64,000 nucleotides of DNA, from positions 33,145 through 97,144 of the IMG/VR virus record IMGVR_UViG_3300046006_002975; one strand, 5' to 3'. Each line of letters begins with the position of its first letter. Positions within the stretch are counted from its first letter, which is position 1. This stretch comes from a virus. This document shows positions 16,257-25,237 of this stretch, one piece after another. Below the pieces are notes generated by a model that was given only the letters and a program-made list of their open reading frames with translations, was not told where the DNA came from and made no database searches. The translations under genes and the position numbers were made by a program.

Positions 16257-16796
16257 ATGGCGTTCAATATTGCAGAATTTAGATCAGCAATGATTGGTGA
16301 TGGTGCTAGACCGAATTTATTTTCAGTTTCGCTTACATTTCCAACTGTTGCTAGTGCACCTGTTGCATCTAAACAATTAACATTTATGGCTCATGCTACA
16401 ACATTACCTCCATCAATTATGGGCGTTGCATCACAATTTTACTTTGGTCGTCAAGTAAAATTTGCTGGCGATAGACAATTTCCAGATTGGAGTATTACAG
16501 TTATTAATGACGAAGATTTTAATATTAGAAATGCATTTGAATCTTGGTCAGATAAGTTAAATAGTCATTCACAAAACGTTCGTGCAGCTGGAGCAATCAA
16601 TTCAACATTGTATTGCGCTGATGCTGTTGTTACGCAATACAGTAAAACTGGTGCAGCAATCAAAGAATATAAATTTGTTGGTATGTTCCCTAATACTGTT
16701 GATCCAATTGCTCTTGATTGGGGTTCAAATGATAGAATTGAAGAATTTGGTGTAACATTCTCGTATCAATACTGGGAATCTAAATCAGTAACCTAA
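16257..16796 (+). CDS. 19: Tail tube protein gp19
   Basis: 179 residues (T4 gp19 is 163). Features of the T4 tube family: N-terminal AEFRSAMIGDGARPNLFSV, the FYFGRQVKFAGDRQFPDWSI loop and strand, and DEDFNIRNAFESW. It polymerises on the baseplate to form the inner tube under the sheath. Its own late promoter and AAGGAG site fit a high-copy virion protein. It is placed between sheath and portal as in T4. Confidence 0.92.
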   Translation: MAFNIAEFRSAMIGDGARPNLFSVSLTFPTVASAPVASKQLTFMAHATTLPPSIMGVASQFYFGRQVKFAGDRQFPDWSITVINDEDFNIRNAFESWSDKLNSHSQNVRAAGAINSTLYCADAVVTQYSKTGAAIKEYKFVGMFPNTVDPIALDWGSNDRIEEFGVTFSYQYWESKSVT

Positions 16797-16838
16797 TATA
16801 TAAGAATATACTATTAATATTTAAAAAGGTAATTTATT

Positions 16839-18515
16839 TTGGCTAAATTTTCATTATTCGGTTTTAAAATAGGGAAAGATACACCAGCACAGGAAGTGCT
16901 ACCTTCTTTTTCAGCTCCAGTACTAGATGATGGTGCAGTTACTATAACTGCAGCAGCGCATTATGGTACCACTATTGATTTAGATTCAAATTATAAAAAT
17001 GATGTAGAGTTAATTACTCGATATCGCGAAATGGCTATGCAACCAGAAATTGAAAGTGCTGTTGATGATATTATTAATGAAGCAATTATCAATGAAGATG
17101 GAGTTATTATAAAATTAAAATTAGATAATTTGAAAGTTGCACCTAAAATAAAGAAAGCTATTGAAGATGAATTTGATAATATCTTGACTCTTTTGAATTT
17201 TAAACAATTGGGTCAAGATATCTTTAGAAGATATTATATTGATGGAAGAATGTATTATAATATTATTCTCGATAAAGCAAATCCAAATGCAGGTATTCAA
17301 GAATTAAGATATACAGATCCAAGAAAAATTACAAAAATTCGCGAAATTAAAAAAGTAAAAGATCAAACTACTGGTTATGATATTGTTGCTGGTTATGTTG
17401 AATATTATATCTATTCTGATACTATATCAACAAAATCTAACTTAACAAATTCTGGATTAAGAATTGCTCCAGATTCAATGATTTGCGTTACATCAGGTTT
17501 ATTGGACGCAAAAAGATCAATTATATTAAGTAACTTACATAAATGCATTAAACCTCTAAATCAATTAAGAATGATCGAGGATGCTAGCGTAATTTACAAA
17601 GTATCAAGAGCTCCAGAAAGACGTATTTTTTATATTGATGTTGGTAATCTACCTAAAATGAAGGCAGAACAATATCTTAAAGATATTATGACAAAATATA
17701 AAAATAAAGTCGTTTATGATGCTACAACAGGTGAAATCAGAGATGATAGAAGATTCCTTTCTATGATGGATGATTTCTGGTTACCTAGACGCTCTGATAA
17801 TAAATCAACAGAAATTACTACATTACCATCTTCTGCTGCATTTGATGATATGTCAATGGTAGAATATTTCGAGAAAAAATTATATAAAGCACTTAATGTT
17901 CCATTTTCTAGATTAGTTCAACCCGATAGTGCATTTGATGTTGGTACAAATCAAGTAATTTCTCGTGATGAAATTAAATTTGACAAATTTATCCAAAGAT
18001 TAAGAAATAAATTTACTGACGTGTTTGATCAAGCATTAAAAGTTCAATGCCAATTAAAAGGTATTTGCTCTGATGATGAGTTTGATGTATACAAACAAGA
18101 TTTCGATTATGAATTTGTTAGAGATAATAATTATGCTGAAATGAAAGATTCAGAATTATTACAGAATAGATTAAATTTATTGGCAGTTGTTGATCCATAT
18201 AAAGGCGTTTATTATTCTCAAGAATGGATCCAAAAAAATATCCTTAAAATGGATGACGATGAAATCGAACAAATGCAAAAACAAATTGCACAAGAAATTA
18301 AAGATCAAGTATATCCGGACCCAAAATTAATGAATGATCCAATGGCGGGATTAGGCGGAGATCCAGGAGTTCCCGGAGAAGATCCTAATGCTGATCCAGA
18401 TGGAGATGGTGTACCTAACGATGAAGATGCAAATGATCAAGATCCATCTGTAGGTAGATCTCCTTCAGGAAATAAAAAATCAAATAAACAAGCGCAGAAT
18501 CCGTACTATGACTAA
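16839..18515 (+). CDS. 20: Portal vertex protein gp20 (TTG start)
   Basis: 558 residues (T4 gp20 is 524). The frame has no ATG near the start; the stop TAA at 16830-16832 and the good site AAAAAGG leave TTG at 16839 (or ATT at 16836) as the only options. T4-type portal blocks are clear: ITRYREMAMQPEIESAVDD, IVNE-like IINEAIINEDG, YYIDGRMYYNIILD, LRYTDPRKITKIRE and SRAPERRIFYIDVGNLPK. Twelve copies form the DNA entry gate and prohead initiator. The last ~60 residues are acidic and low in complexity, with DPDGDGVPNDEDANDQDP, like a calcium-binding thrombospondin type-3 repeat. This tail is not present in T4 as far as I recall. Confidence 0.92.
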   Translation: MAKFSLFGFKIGKDTPAQEVLPSFSAPVLDDGAVTITAAAHYGTTIDLDSNYKNDVELITRYREMAMQPEIESAVDDIINEAIINEDGVIIKLKLDNLKVAPKIKKAIEDEFDNILTLLNFKQLGQDIFRRYYIDGRMYYNIILDKANPNAGIQELRYTDPRKITKIREIKKVKDQTTGYDIVAGYVEYYIYSDTISTKSNLTNSGLRIAPDSMICVTSGLLDAKRSIILSNLHKCIKPLNQLRMIEDASVIYKVSRAPERRIFYIDVGNLPKMKAEQYLKDIMTKYKNKVVYDATTGEIRDDRRFLSMMDDFWLPRRSDNKSTEITTLPSSAAFDDMSMVEYFEKKLYKALNVPFSRLVQPDSAFDVGTNQVISRDEIKFDKFIQRLRNKFTDVFDQALKVQCQLKGICSDDEFDVYKQDFDYEFVRDNNYAEMKDSELLQNRLNLLAVVDPYKGVYYSQEWIQKNILKMDDDEIEQMQKQIAQEIKDQVYPDPKLMNDPMAGLGGDPGVPGEDPNADPDGDGVPNDEDANDQDPSVGRSPSGNKKSNKQAQNPYYD

Positions 18516-18909
18516 AACATTACATAAAGATTTACCTCAGGTTCTAATTCTAAAAAGAACTTATGTCCAAAGATTCCCTAACGGGCAACAAGTAGCTTTG
18601 TATCACTCGGAGCACTTAAATCAATTTATTACTGTTCCTTTGGACGGTTCTAGCTTTTCTAATACAACAGAATCAGTTTTAGAAAAGTTAACACAAATAT
18701 CAGAGAATGATGATATAGGAGTTATTATATTTGACGACCAGTCGGAGTTAAATATAAATAAAGAATGCGCTGATGTAATTTTAAATTTCATCAACAATAA
18801 TGAAGAATTAGCAGAAGAATTACACGTTTCAGATAAAAGTTTCTTAGAAATTTTGGAACAGGCTGCTCAATTACAATCAACAGATTTATCGGAAGAATCT
18901 GGTCAATAA
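18508..18909 (+). CDS. Hypothetical protein in prohead core position (gp67/68 locus)
   Basis: 133 residues, starting 8 bases before the portal stop. It is acidic, especially the C-terminal 30 residues, and predicted largely helical there. In T4 the genes between 20 and 21 are the small prohead core proteins 67 and 68, so position suggests a core or assembly role. Sequence resemblance to gp67 or gp68 is not evident to me. The N-terminal half (QVLILKRTYVQRFPNGQQVAL) looks like a beta strand pair rather than a scaffold helix. Confidence 0.7.
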   Translation: MTKTLHKDLPQVLILKRTYVQRFPNGQQVALYHSEHLNQFITVPLDGSSFSNTTESVLEKLTQISENDDIGVIIFDDQSELNINKECADVILNFINNNEELAEELHVSDKSFLEILEQAAQLQSTDLSEESGQ

Positions 18910-18925
18910 CAGGAGTTAACAAACG

Positions 18926-19567
18926 ATGAAATTGTTAAATGAGTTTACCGAAACAGAAGTTCTTGTAGAAGAAGCTAACGGTAAAAAGAATCATACTATT
19001 AAAGGTTATTTCATTCATTGTAATGAACAAAACAGAAATGGTAGAGTTTATGTAAAAGAGCATATGCTACCTGAAGTAACAAGATATAAAAGAGATTATA
19101 TTGATACTCGTAGATCTTTAGGTGAATTGTCTCACCCAGAAGGACCGCAAATTAATCCAGATAAAGTATCTCACCTTATTACCAAATTGGATTTTGATGA
19201 TCACCGTTGTTATGGTGAAGCTAAAGTTTTAGATACTCCCAATGGAAATATCGTAAAATCATTTATTGATGCTGGCGTAAATTTTGGCGTATCAACAAGA
19301 GGATTGGGTTCTATCAAAGAATCTAATGGAATTAAATACGTCCAACCAGATTTTCGTTTAGTAACAGTTGATATTGTATTAGATCCATCAGGTAAAGATT
19401 GCTATGTTGAAGGTTTAATGGAAGGAAAGGAATGGATGTTTATTGAAGGTAAAGGTTGGGTTGAACAATATCTTGAAGAATCAAGAGATACTTTAAGAAA
19501 ACTTACAGCTAAAGAAGTTGAACCGATGGCTCTTAAAATCTTCGAAAACTTTTTAAGAAAACTCTAA
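18926..19567 (+). CDS. 21: Prohead core protease gp21
   Basis: 213 residues (T4 gp21 is 212). It carries the serine protease layout of the T4 prohead protease: GELSHPE with H70, GVSTRGLG with S123, and VDIVLDPSGKDC with a candidate third residue (D149 or D153). NRNGRVY and ALDEP-like substrate strand elements are also in place. It cleaves scaffold and head proteins at (L/I)xE sites during maturation, then digests itself. It is preceded by AGGAG and sits between the core-position protein and gp22, as in T4. Confidence 0.92.
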   Translation: MKLLNEFTETEVLVEEANGKKNHTIKGYFIHCNEQNRNGRVYVKEHMLPEVTRYKRDYIDTRRSLGELSHPEGPQINPDKVSHLITKLDFDDHRCYGEAKVLDTPNGNIVKSFIDAGVNFGVSTRGLGSIKESNGIKYVQPDFRLVTVDIVLDPSGKDCYVEGLMEGKEWMFIEGKGWVEQYLEESRDTLRKLTAKEVEPMALKIFENFLRKL

Positions 19568-19583
19568 TACAAAATTTAATTTA

Positions 19584-19591
19584 TATAAATA
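19584..19591 (+). promoter_or_regulatory. Late promoter TATAAATA for scaffold/capsid genes
   Basis: Exact octamer in the gap between gp21 and gp22, 32 bp before the gp22 ATG. It would also serve gp23, whose 27-bp upstream gap has no octamer. Confidence 0.75.
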
Positions 19592-19622
19592 ATTATTATA
19601 AAAATCTAATAGGAGATATTTG

Positions 19623-20702
19623 ATGTCACAAGATAAAAATTTAAATCTTTCTGAAGCTGCAATGGATATTCTAAACAGCAACAGAAAAGACAAAGGCGCT
19701 AAACAAGATAAATTTGGCGAAGGCGAAAAATTACATGATACAGTTAATAAAACAACAGGTCATGATGTAGGAAATGCTGATTGGGAAAAATTGAGTGTTG
19801 AAGCTCCATCTGCAACTCCTCCAGGTCAAACACCACCTGTTGGCGCTGAACCAATGAAAAAATTAGCTCCACAACCAGCTGAAGCTTCTTCTAAAGTTGA
19901 TACAAAAGTAAATCTTCATCCTAAAAAAGGTGTTAATGAAGAAGGCGAACCAGACGAAGATGAAGAAGAAGTAAACGAAGATATCGCAGCATTAATGGCT
20001 GGCGAAAACTTATCAGAAAGTTTTAAACGTAAAGCATCTGCTATTTTTGAAGCTGCTGTTAAATCTAAAGTTGGTGAATTAGCTGAAGAATTAGAAGCGC
20101 ATTATGTTGCGCAATTCGAAGAAGCTTATGAAGATATGAAAGAAGATTTCACTGATAAAGTTGACGAATATTTAGATTACGTTACTGAATCGTGGATGGA
20201 AGAAAATAAATTAGCAGTTGAATCAGGTTTAAGAACTGAAATTGCAGAAGGCTTTATTGAGTCTTTGAAAACCGTATTCGAAGAACACTATATCGATATT
20301 CCTGAAGAAAAATTCGATGTAGTAGAAGAATTAGCTTCTAAAGTAGAGGCATTAGAAAAACAAGTTAATGAAGAAATGAATAAAAACATTAACTTGAAAC
20401 AAAAATTGTCAGAACAAAAGAAAGTTGAAGCTCTTCACGCAGTATGTGAAGGATTAACATTATCTCAAGCTGAAAAAATTAAAACTATCGCAGAGAGCGT
20501 AGAATTTGTAAGCGAAAATGATTTTGTTACACAAATGGAAGATATTAAAGAATCTTATTTCTCAGCATCTACCGTTAAACCAGCTTCTATCGAATCTTTA
20601 AATGACGTTATTGACTTAAATGAAGAAGTAAAACCAGCAAAAAGAGTTGATCCAACAATTGCTGCTTATGCTTCACGTATTTCACAAACAATTTTAAAAT
20701 AA
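19623..20702 (+). CDS. 22: Prohead scaffold protein gp22
   Basis: 359 residues from the ATG at 19623, chosen over TTG at 19620 because AGGAG lies 7 bases upstream. The protein is highly acidic and mostly helical from about residue 115 on, with long Glu-rich coiled-coil segments (ELAEELEAHYVAQFEEAYED, EALEKQVNEEMNKNINLK). This is the form of the T4 scaffold, around which the capsid assembles. The first ~115 residues are Pro/Lys-rich and disordered-looking, longer than in T4 gp22 (269 residues). Several (L/I)xE tripeptides could be gp21 cleavage sites. The C-terminus (DPTIAAYASRISQTILK) is conserved in T4-type scaffolds. Confidence 0.88.
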   Translation: MSQDKNLNLSEAAMDILNSNRKDKGAKQDKFGEGEKLHDTVNKTTGHDVGNADWEKLSVEAPSATPPGQTPPVGAEPMKKLAPQPAEASSKVDTKVNLHPKKGVNEEGEPDEDEEEVNEDIAALMAGENLSESFKRKASAIFEAAVKSKVGELAEELEAHYVAQFEEAYEDMKEDFTDKVDEYLDYVTESWMEENKLAVESGLRTEIAEGFIESLKTVFEEHYIDIPEEKFDVVEELASKVEALEKQVNEEMNKNINLKQKLSEQKKVEALHAVCEGLTLSQAEKIKTIAESVEFVSENDFVTQMEDIKESYFSASTVKPASIESLNDVIDLNEEVKPAKRVDPTIAAYASRISQTILK

Positions 20703-20729
20703 AAATAAAAATTTAAGGAGTTTATCTAA

Positions 20730-22064
20730 ATGGCTTTATTAAACGAAGAATTGCAAAATAAATGGAGTCCAGTTCTGGATCATCCAGAATTAGCAAAAAT
20801 TACTGATCCATACAAAAAAGCAGTTACTGCAATTGTATTGGAAAATCAACAAGCAGCGATGGATTCAGATCGCGAAACATTGATGGAAGGAACACCAACT
20901 AATACAACTGGTGGTATTTCTAACTTCGATCCAATTTTAATCAGTTTAGTACGTCGTGCTTTACCTAACTTGATTGCATATGACGTAGCTGGCGTTCAAC
21001 CAATGACTGGTCCTACTGGATTAATCTTTGCTTTACGCTCACGTTATGGCGCTCAAGGTAACGGTACATTCCCTAACGGTGGCGGTAACGAAGCATTCTA
21101 TAACGAAGCTAATACTATTTTCTCTGGTATTATCGGCACAGGTGGTTCAACTACTACAGGTACAGCAAATTCAGCTGTAGGTTCTACAGGTCCATTAGCT
21201 AATTCAGCTTTTGATACTGGACAAGCAATGACAACTGCTATGGGTGAAGTATTAGGCGATGGTGCTGGTACTGTATTCGGCGAAATGTCAATTTCAATCG
21301 AAAAAGTTACTGTTTCTGCTAGAACTCGTGCATTGAAAGCTGAATACAGCTTAGAAATGGCTCAAGATTTGAAAGCAATTCATGGTTTGGATGCTGAAAC
21401 TGAATTATCAAACGTTTTATCTACAGAAATTCTTGCTGAGATGAACCGCGAAGTAATTCGTACAATCTATACAGTAGCTAAAGCTGGTGCTCAATTCGGT
21501 ACAGTTACTCCAGGCGTATTCGACTTAGATACAGACTCAAATGGTCGTTGGTCAGTTGAAAGATTTAAAGGTTTGATTTATCATATCGAAAGAGAAGCTA
21601 ATCAAATCGCTAAAACAACTCGTAGAGGAAAAGGTAACATCTTAATCGTTTCTTCTGACGTTGCTTCTGCTCTAGCAATGGCTGGCGTATTACAATATAC
21701 TCCTGCATTATCAGCTGACTTACAAGTTGATGATACTGGTAATACATATGCTGGTTTGTTACATGGTCGTATCAAAGTTTATATTGATCCTTACTTCGGT
21801 GGTTCATACCAAAACGTTGAATTATGTACAGTTGGTTATAAAGGTACAAGTCCTTATGACTCTGGTTTATTCTACTGCCCATACGTTCCTTTACAAATGG
21901 TTCGTGCAGTTGATCCAGGTACTTTCCAACCAAAAATCGGCTTTAAAACTCGTTACGGTTTAGTAGCAAATCCATTCGCTGAAGGTACAACCCAAGGTCA
22001 AGGTTTGATTACTCCACGTAGCAACAACTATTACAGAATCTTTGCTGTGAAAAACTTAATGTAA
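20730..22064 (+). CDS. 23: Major capsid protein gp23
   Basis: 444 residues (T4 gp23 is 521 before processing). Signature blocks include FDPILISLVRRALPNLIAYD, GVQPMTGPTGLIFALRSRYG, and RALKAEYSLEMAQDLKAIHG. The N-terminal ~55 residues (to LMEG, an LxE-type site) are probably removed by gp21. The gene looks richer in C-ending codons than its neighbours (for example TTC, GGC), as often seen in the most highly expressed gene. It ends in a strong terminator at 22096-22116. Confidence 0.95.
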   Translation: MALLNEELQNKWSPVLDHPELAKITDPYKKAVTAIVLENQQAAMDSDRETLMEGTPTNTTGGISNFDPILISLVRRALPNLIAYDVAGVQPMTGPTGLIFALRSRYGAQGNGTFPNGGGNEAFYNEANTIFSGIIGTGGSTTTGTANSAVGSTGPLANSAFDTGQAMTTAMGEVLGDGAGTVFGEMSISIEKVTVSARTRALKAEYSLEMAQDLKAIHGLDAETELSNVLSTEILAEMNREVIRTIYTVAKAGAQFGTVTPGVFDLDTDSNGRWSVERFKGLIYHIEREANQIAKTTRRGKGNILIVSSDVASALAMAGVLQYTPALSADLQVDDTGNTYAGLLHGRIKVYIDPYFGGSYQNVELCTVGYKGTSPYDSGLFYCPYVPLQMVRAVDPGTFQPKIGFKTRYGLVANPFAEGTTQGQGLITPRSNNYYRIFAVKNLM

Positions 22065-22070
22065 TTTAGT

Positions 22071-22092
22071 TTTGTTTCATGGATGAAACAAA
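22071..22092 (+). repeat. Stem-loop before capsid terminator
   Basis: TTTGTTTC pairs with GAAACAAA across a 6-base loop, 7 bases after the gp23 stop. With the following terminator it forms a double hairpin. Confidence 0.6.
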
Positions 22093-22116
22093 AAAGGGAG
22101 CTTCGGCTCCCTTTTT
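22091..22116. terminator. Strong bidirectional terminator after gp23
   Basis: GGGAGC-TTCG-GCTCCC (22096-22111) with an ultrastable UUCG loop, five A's before and five T's after. It works in both directions and so ends both gp23 and the convergent minus-strand gene. Confidence 0.93.
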
Positions 22117-22128
22117 CTATTTGGGAGT

Positions 22129-22938
22129 TTAGAAAAAACTATCTAAATCAAAAGACGTGGATCTTTGATATTTACCTCCACTGGTATCTCGTAAACGTAA
22201 TTCAGCATGACCTGTAGTTTCACGAACATATTTTGTACATAAATCAGGAAATCTACGAACCAAATCATCAGCACTTTTATCAATACGCTCAAGAGTTCGT
22301 TCAACTTGCATTCCTCCATCTTCAGTATAATATTTTGATATAACAGTAATATTATCTAATCGCGAAACTGACCCATCAAGAACATAATGTTGAAGAGTTC
22401 TTTCAAAATCTTCTTTGTCACATAATTGAACCATACGATCTTGATGTTTATCGTTAATGCAGCCCCACAGCGACCCAATGCAGTAATATAAACCAGTCTT
22501 AGGGGTATAACTCATAAAAAACGCATTCGACGCTGCATAGACACCACAGAGCTTATTTTCGTTCTCCTGCATAATATTATACATTGGCTCAAATACTTCT
22601 TTATGGATATCTTCAATTGGCTCCATTTTCTTTTCATCAGCAGGAGCTTTGCGCATAATACTCGATAAATCATCATCAAAATTTACAACAAATTCCCCCT
22701 CATCATAATAATTTCTAATAAAGTTTCTAATCGGTCCCATACCAACAACGCCTACAACAATATTTTTGTTATAAATGTTATCTTTTAATGATGTTTCGTA
22801 TGCAGTCTTTTCGACATCATTAGCAACAAAGATTGTTACTGTACTTGGATCTACATTATATTTCTCCAATACACTTAAAGTTTTATCTCTAAGCGTATCA
22901 GATCGTTTATACGAAGGAATTGCAATATTCAATTTCAT
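22129..22938 (-). CDS. TET-associated glycosyltransferase-like protein (predicted DNA glycosyltransferase)
   Basis: 269 residues on the minus strand. N-terminal LNIAIPSYKRSDTLRDKTL, then VTIFVANDVEKTAYE, GPIRNFI and the nucleotide-sugar/metal motif FDDD (D88-D90) match the GT-A fold of TET-associated glycosyltransferases (TAGT). By family knowledge these add sugar to 5-hydroxymethyl-pyrimidines made by phage TET/JBP enzymes. Exactly such an oxygenase lies 0.9 kb away on the same strand. A sigma70-like promoter (TTTACA, 17 bp, TATAAT) lies upstream. The product would act on phage DNA in the cytoplasm. A general glycosyltransferase on another substrate remains possible; the TET neighbour is the main argument. 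Confidence 0.75.
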   Translation of the reverse strand: MKLNIAIPSYKRSDTLRDKTLSVLEKYNVDPSTVTIFVANDVEKTAYETSLKDNIYNKNIVVGVVGMGPIRNFIRNYYDEGEFVVNFDDDLSSIMRKAPADEKKMEPIEDIHKEVFEPMYNIMQENENKLCGVYAASNAFFMSYTPKTGLYYCIGSLWGCINDKHQDRMVQLCDKEDFERTLQHYVLDGSVSRLDNITVISKYYTEDGGMQVERTLERIDKSADDLVRRFPDLCTKYVRETTGHAELRLRDTSGGKYQRSTSFDLDSFF

Positions 22939-22968
22939 AATCTACCCTTTAATTTTAACTAAAAATAA

Positions 22969-22976
22969 TATAAATA
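22969..22976 (+). promoter_or_regulatory. Late promoter-like TATAAATA facing the GIY-YIG gene
   Basis: Exact octamer on the plus strand, 108 bp before the GIY-YIG ATG and next to the -10 of the divergent minus-strand promoter. Either could interfere with the other. Confidence 0.45.
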
Positions 22977-22977
22977 T

Positions 22978-23006
22978 ATTATACTATATTATTTTGATAT
23001 TGTAAA
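22978..23006 (-). promoter_or_regulatory. Sigma70-like promoter for glycosyltransferase gene
   Basis: Minus strand: TTTACA (23006-23001), 17-bp spacer, TATAAT (22983-22978), preceded by GC as in the other promoters of this phage. Confidence 0.8.
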
Positions 23007-23084
23007 GCAAAAAAAAATGCTTATCACGATCCTGGCAGATCTATAAGCTCTAAACATTCGTTTTAACATTCATAGAGAATATCA

Positions 23085-23807
23085 ATGCCCAGCAAAAATA
23101 TTTATACAAATAAAAATAAATTTACCTTAAACTATTATGTTTATGCATACATAAGAACAATCGATTCAATAACAGCAAAAAGCGGCACGCCATATTATAT
23201 AGGAAAAGGTATAAAAAATAGAGCATTTAAAAAACACGGAAAAGTTCCTGTTCCTAAAGACAAAAATTATATAGTTTTTGTTGAAACTAATTTAACAGAA
23301 ATCGGTGCATTAGCTATAGAACGAAAATTAATTAAATGGTATGGAAGAAAAGATTTAGGAACAGGAATTCTATTAAATAGAACTGATGGCGGAGACGGGA
23401 TATCAAATCCATCAATATGTATTCGTAAAAAAATATCTATAGGGCAAAAAAATAGAATAATATCTGACAGCGAAAAACAAAATACAGCAAAAAGAATGAT
23501 CGGTAATACATATGGAACTGGGAAAAATTTAAAAAACACTAATGCAGCAGGAAAAAGGTCAAAACAAGCTATAGAAAATTCAGCTTTAGCGCATAGAAAA
23601 ATTTATAATATAATTTCTCCTAATGGAAAGAATTATTTTATTTTAGGGTTAAAACAAATATGTAAGAAATTAAATTTAAATTATAGTGGTATGTTAAATG
23701 TATCAAGAGGAATAAAATTACACCAAAATGGATGGAAATGTATTAAGGTTGGGAAGATACAAGATTTCCCCAACCTTAATTTAACTTCTCTAGAAGAAAT
23801 CTTCTAA
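23085..23807 (+). CDS. GIY-YIG homing endonuclease
   Basis: 240 residues. The N-terminal domain has a GIY-YIG variant: YYVYAYIR, then [17 protein letters not shown], and E in [13 protein letters not shown] followed by [10 protein letters not shown]. The C-terminal part ([20 protein letters not shown]) is a NUMOD-like helix-turn-helix DNA-binding module, as in Seg and I-Tev type enzymes. It is encoded on the plus strand between two minus-strand modification genes and its end overlaps the TET gene by 18 bases. It has only a weak ribosome site (AGAGAA). It probably invaded this intergenic site as a free-standing mobile gene. Confidence 0.85.
   Translation: MPSKNIYTNKNKFTLNYYVYAYIRTIDSITAKSGTPYYIGKGIKNRAFKKHGKVPVPKDKNYIVFVETNLTEIGALAIERKLIKWYGRKDLGTGILLNRTDGGDGISNPSICIRKKISIGQKNRIISDSEKQNTAKRMIGNTYGTGKNLKNTNAAGKRSKQAIENSALAHRKIYNIISPNGKNYFILGLKQICKKLNLNYSGMLNVSRGIKLHQNGWKCIKVGKIQDFPNLNLTSLEEIF
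23742..23780. terminator. 12-bp inverted repeat near convergent gene ends
   Basis: ATTAAGGTTGGG (23742-23753) pairs with CCCAACCTTAAT (23769-23780). It lies in the last codons of the GIY-YIG gene, just beyond the end of the convergent TET gene. It could end both transcripts, but there is no clear T-tract. Confidence 0.5.
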
Positions 23808-25208
23808 TCCATTACATTCGTTTGCAGATTTTAACCAAGGGTGACGTTCAATTAACCATTTTTCTCCAACGTCGCCTTTTGCTTTTAAGAAATCATACCA
23901 TTCTTTTGCTGCAGAATAATTATAGTTTTTATCTGGAGTATCAGCCCACATTCCTGGAGTAATACCATTCCAACGATATCTTTGGTTTGGATGATTTGGG
24001 TTTAATCTGCGACTATCAATAAATTCTCTTCTTGCATCTTCATAATCATAAGACCCAAGTTCTAACATTTTTTCATGAAAAAAGGCTATAATAGAAATTC
24101 TTTCTGAATTTGGATTATTCTTTATCATTTCAGTATTGCCATGCAAACCTGCTTGATTATTTACTAATAATAAATCAGTAGGTCTAATATCAACTGCATA
24201 CCCAATTTCAGGAAATACCAAATAACACCCAGAATAGTCATCATTATTGCTAATTACACAAAGATTAGCAAACCCGTTTTCCATATTAGCAGGATCGTAA
24301 TGACCCGCTGTTCTAAAGTCTCTATTTACTGTAATTGTCGTAAATGGAGTATCCGGTACAACAAATCTTTGATCGATCGATTCTGCAGCACGTTTTTGAT
24401 TACCATAACGCCATGGCAGCATATCTTTAAAACCTTTAGCTAAAGATTGTAAGAATGGATAAGACTTAGAAAACTTTTCTAGATTATCTCTTGTATAGGT
24501 AGTTGGTCTACCAAAAGGAATTCTAGGATATCTATCATACCAACCAGCAATACCAGAATTTACGACATTAGCATAAGTCGTTTTACTAATCAATTTATCT
24601 AATACTCGTTGAGCTTCAGCTTTTGCTTCATCAATAGTTAATGCGCATAATTTATCGATAAAGTCATTAAATACAAATTTCTCAGCTCTAATTTGCTCAG
24701 TCAACCAGACGACACCACGACTATCATCAGATTTAAGATTTTTATACTTAGCTCGTATTAAATCAACATCTGCCTTTGGCGTATATCCGCCAAATACTGA
24801 AGTCGAATTTTTATGTGCAAAGAATTCCAATAAATCAAATTGTTCATCAGTAACCCATTCTCTTCCTGCGCATGTAGCAGTTCTTGGACCACCAGCCATA
24901 CCACGATTTTGCGTTTCAACAGCTGCATCGCGCAAACCAGCATAAGCGGCATCAGCTTCTTCTTTAGTAAAAAAGTTTTTACGAAATTTAAATACGATAT
25001 TTTTTTCAGATAAGCCTTTTGAACAACCAGAACAATTCATATCATTATCGCAATTTTCTTCGGCAGTAAAATCTGCGCAATCTGGAGGAAGATATACATC
25101 TAAATCTTCTTCAACTAATATCTTATAATGGCTTTCATCAAGCCATTTACCAACCAAATCGGGTCTTGGAGTTACCTCTTCTGGTCTTAAAACTACAACT
25201 TTTACCAT
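23790..25208 (-). CDS. TET/JBP-family 2OG-Fe(II) dioxygenase (5-methylpyrimidine oxidase)
   Basis: 472 residues on the minus strand with AGGAG before the ATG. The catalytic core is near residues 285-385: [16 protein letters not shown] with metal ligands H303 and D305, [20 protein letters not shown], then LHGN with H356, and R370 in [12 protein letters not shown] for 2OG. This order (GHYD, LV.PE, DLLL.N....HGN, R.S...F) is that of the TET/JBP class, which oxidises 5-methylcytosine or thymine in DNA. The N-terminal part has a cysteine cluster (C...C...C..C near residues 52-62) of unknown role and a ~200-residue helical region. The partner glycosyltransferase is downstream on the same strand. 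No C5-methyltransferase that would supply 5mC is seen in this window. Confidence 0.85.
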   Translation of the reverse strand: MVKVVVLRPEEVTPRPDLVGKWLDESHYKILVEEDLDVYLPPDCADFTAEENCDNDMNCSGCSKGLSEKNIVFKFRKNFFTKEEADAAYAGLRDAAVETQNRGMAGGPRTATCAGREWVTDEQFDLLEFFAHKNSTSVFGGYTPKADVDLIRAKYKNLKSDDSRGVVWLTEQIRAEKFVFNDFIDKLCALTIDEAKAEAQRVLDKLISKTTYANVVNSGIAGWYDRYPRIPFGRPTTYTRDNLEKFSKSYPFLQSLAKGFKDMLPWRYGNQKRAAESIDQRFVVPDTPFTTITVNRDFRTAGHYDPANMENGFANLCVISNNDDYSGCYLVFPEIGYAVDIRPTDLLLVNNQAGLHGNTEMIKNNPNSERISIIAFFHEKMLELGSYDYEDARREFIDSRRLNPNHPNQRYRWNGITPGMWADTPDKNYNYSAAKEWYDFLKAKGDVGEKWLIERHPWLKSANECNGLEDFF

Positions 25209-25237
25209 CTATATCTCCTATTGTAAGATTCAAGTAT

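Noticed and set aside
18753-18760. TATAAATA inside the core-position gene as a gp21 promoter
   Set aside because: It is within coding sequence and such octamers are expected by chance tens of times in 64 kb of this AT-rich DNA over two strands; kept only where they precede genes closely.
23099-23106. Minus-strand TATAAATA within the GIY-YIG gene as a late promoter for the glycosyltransferase
   Set aside because: Same chance argument, and 160 bp from the gene with a better sigma70-like promoter between.
22129-25208. Interpreting the modification pair as T4-style hydroxymethylation of dCMP before polymerisation
   Set aside because: The oxygenase is TET/JBP-like, which acts on DNA, and no dCMP hydroxymethylase is seen in the window.
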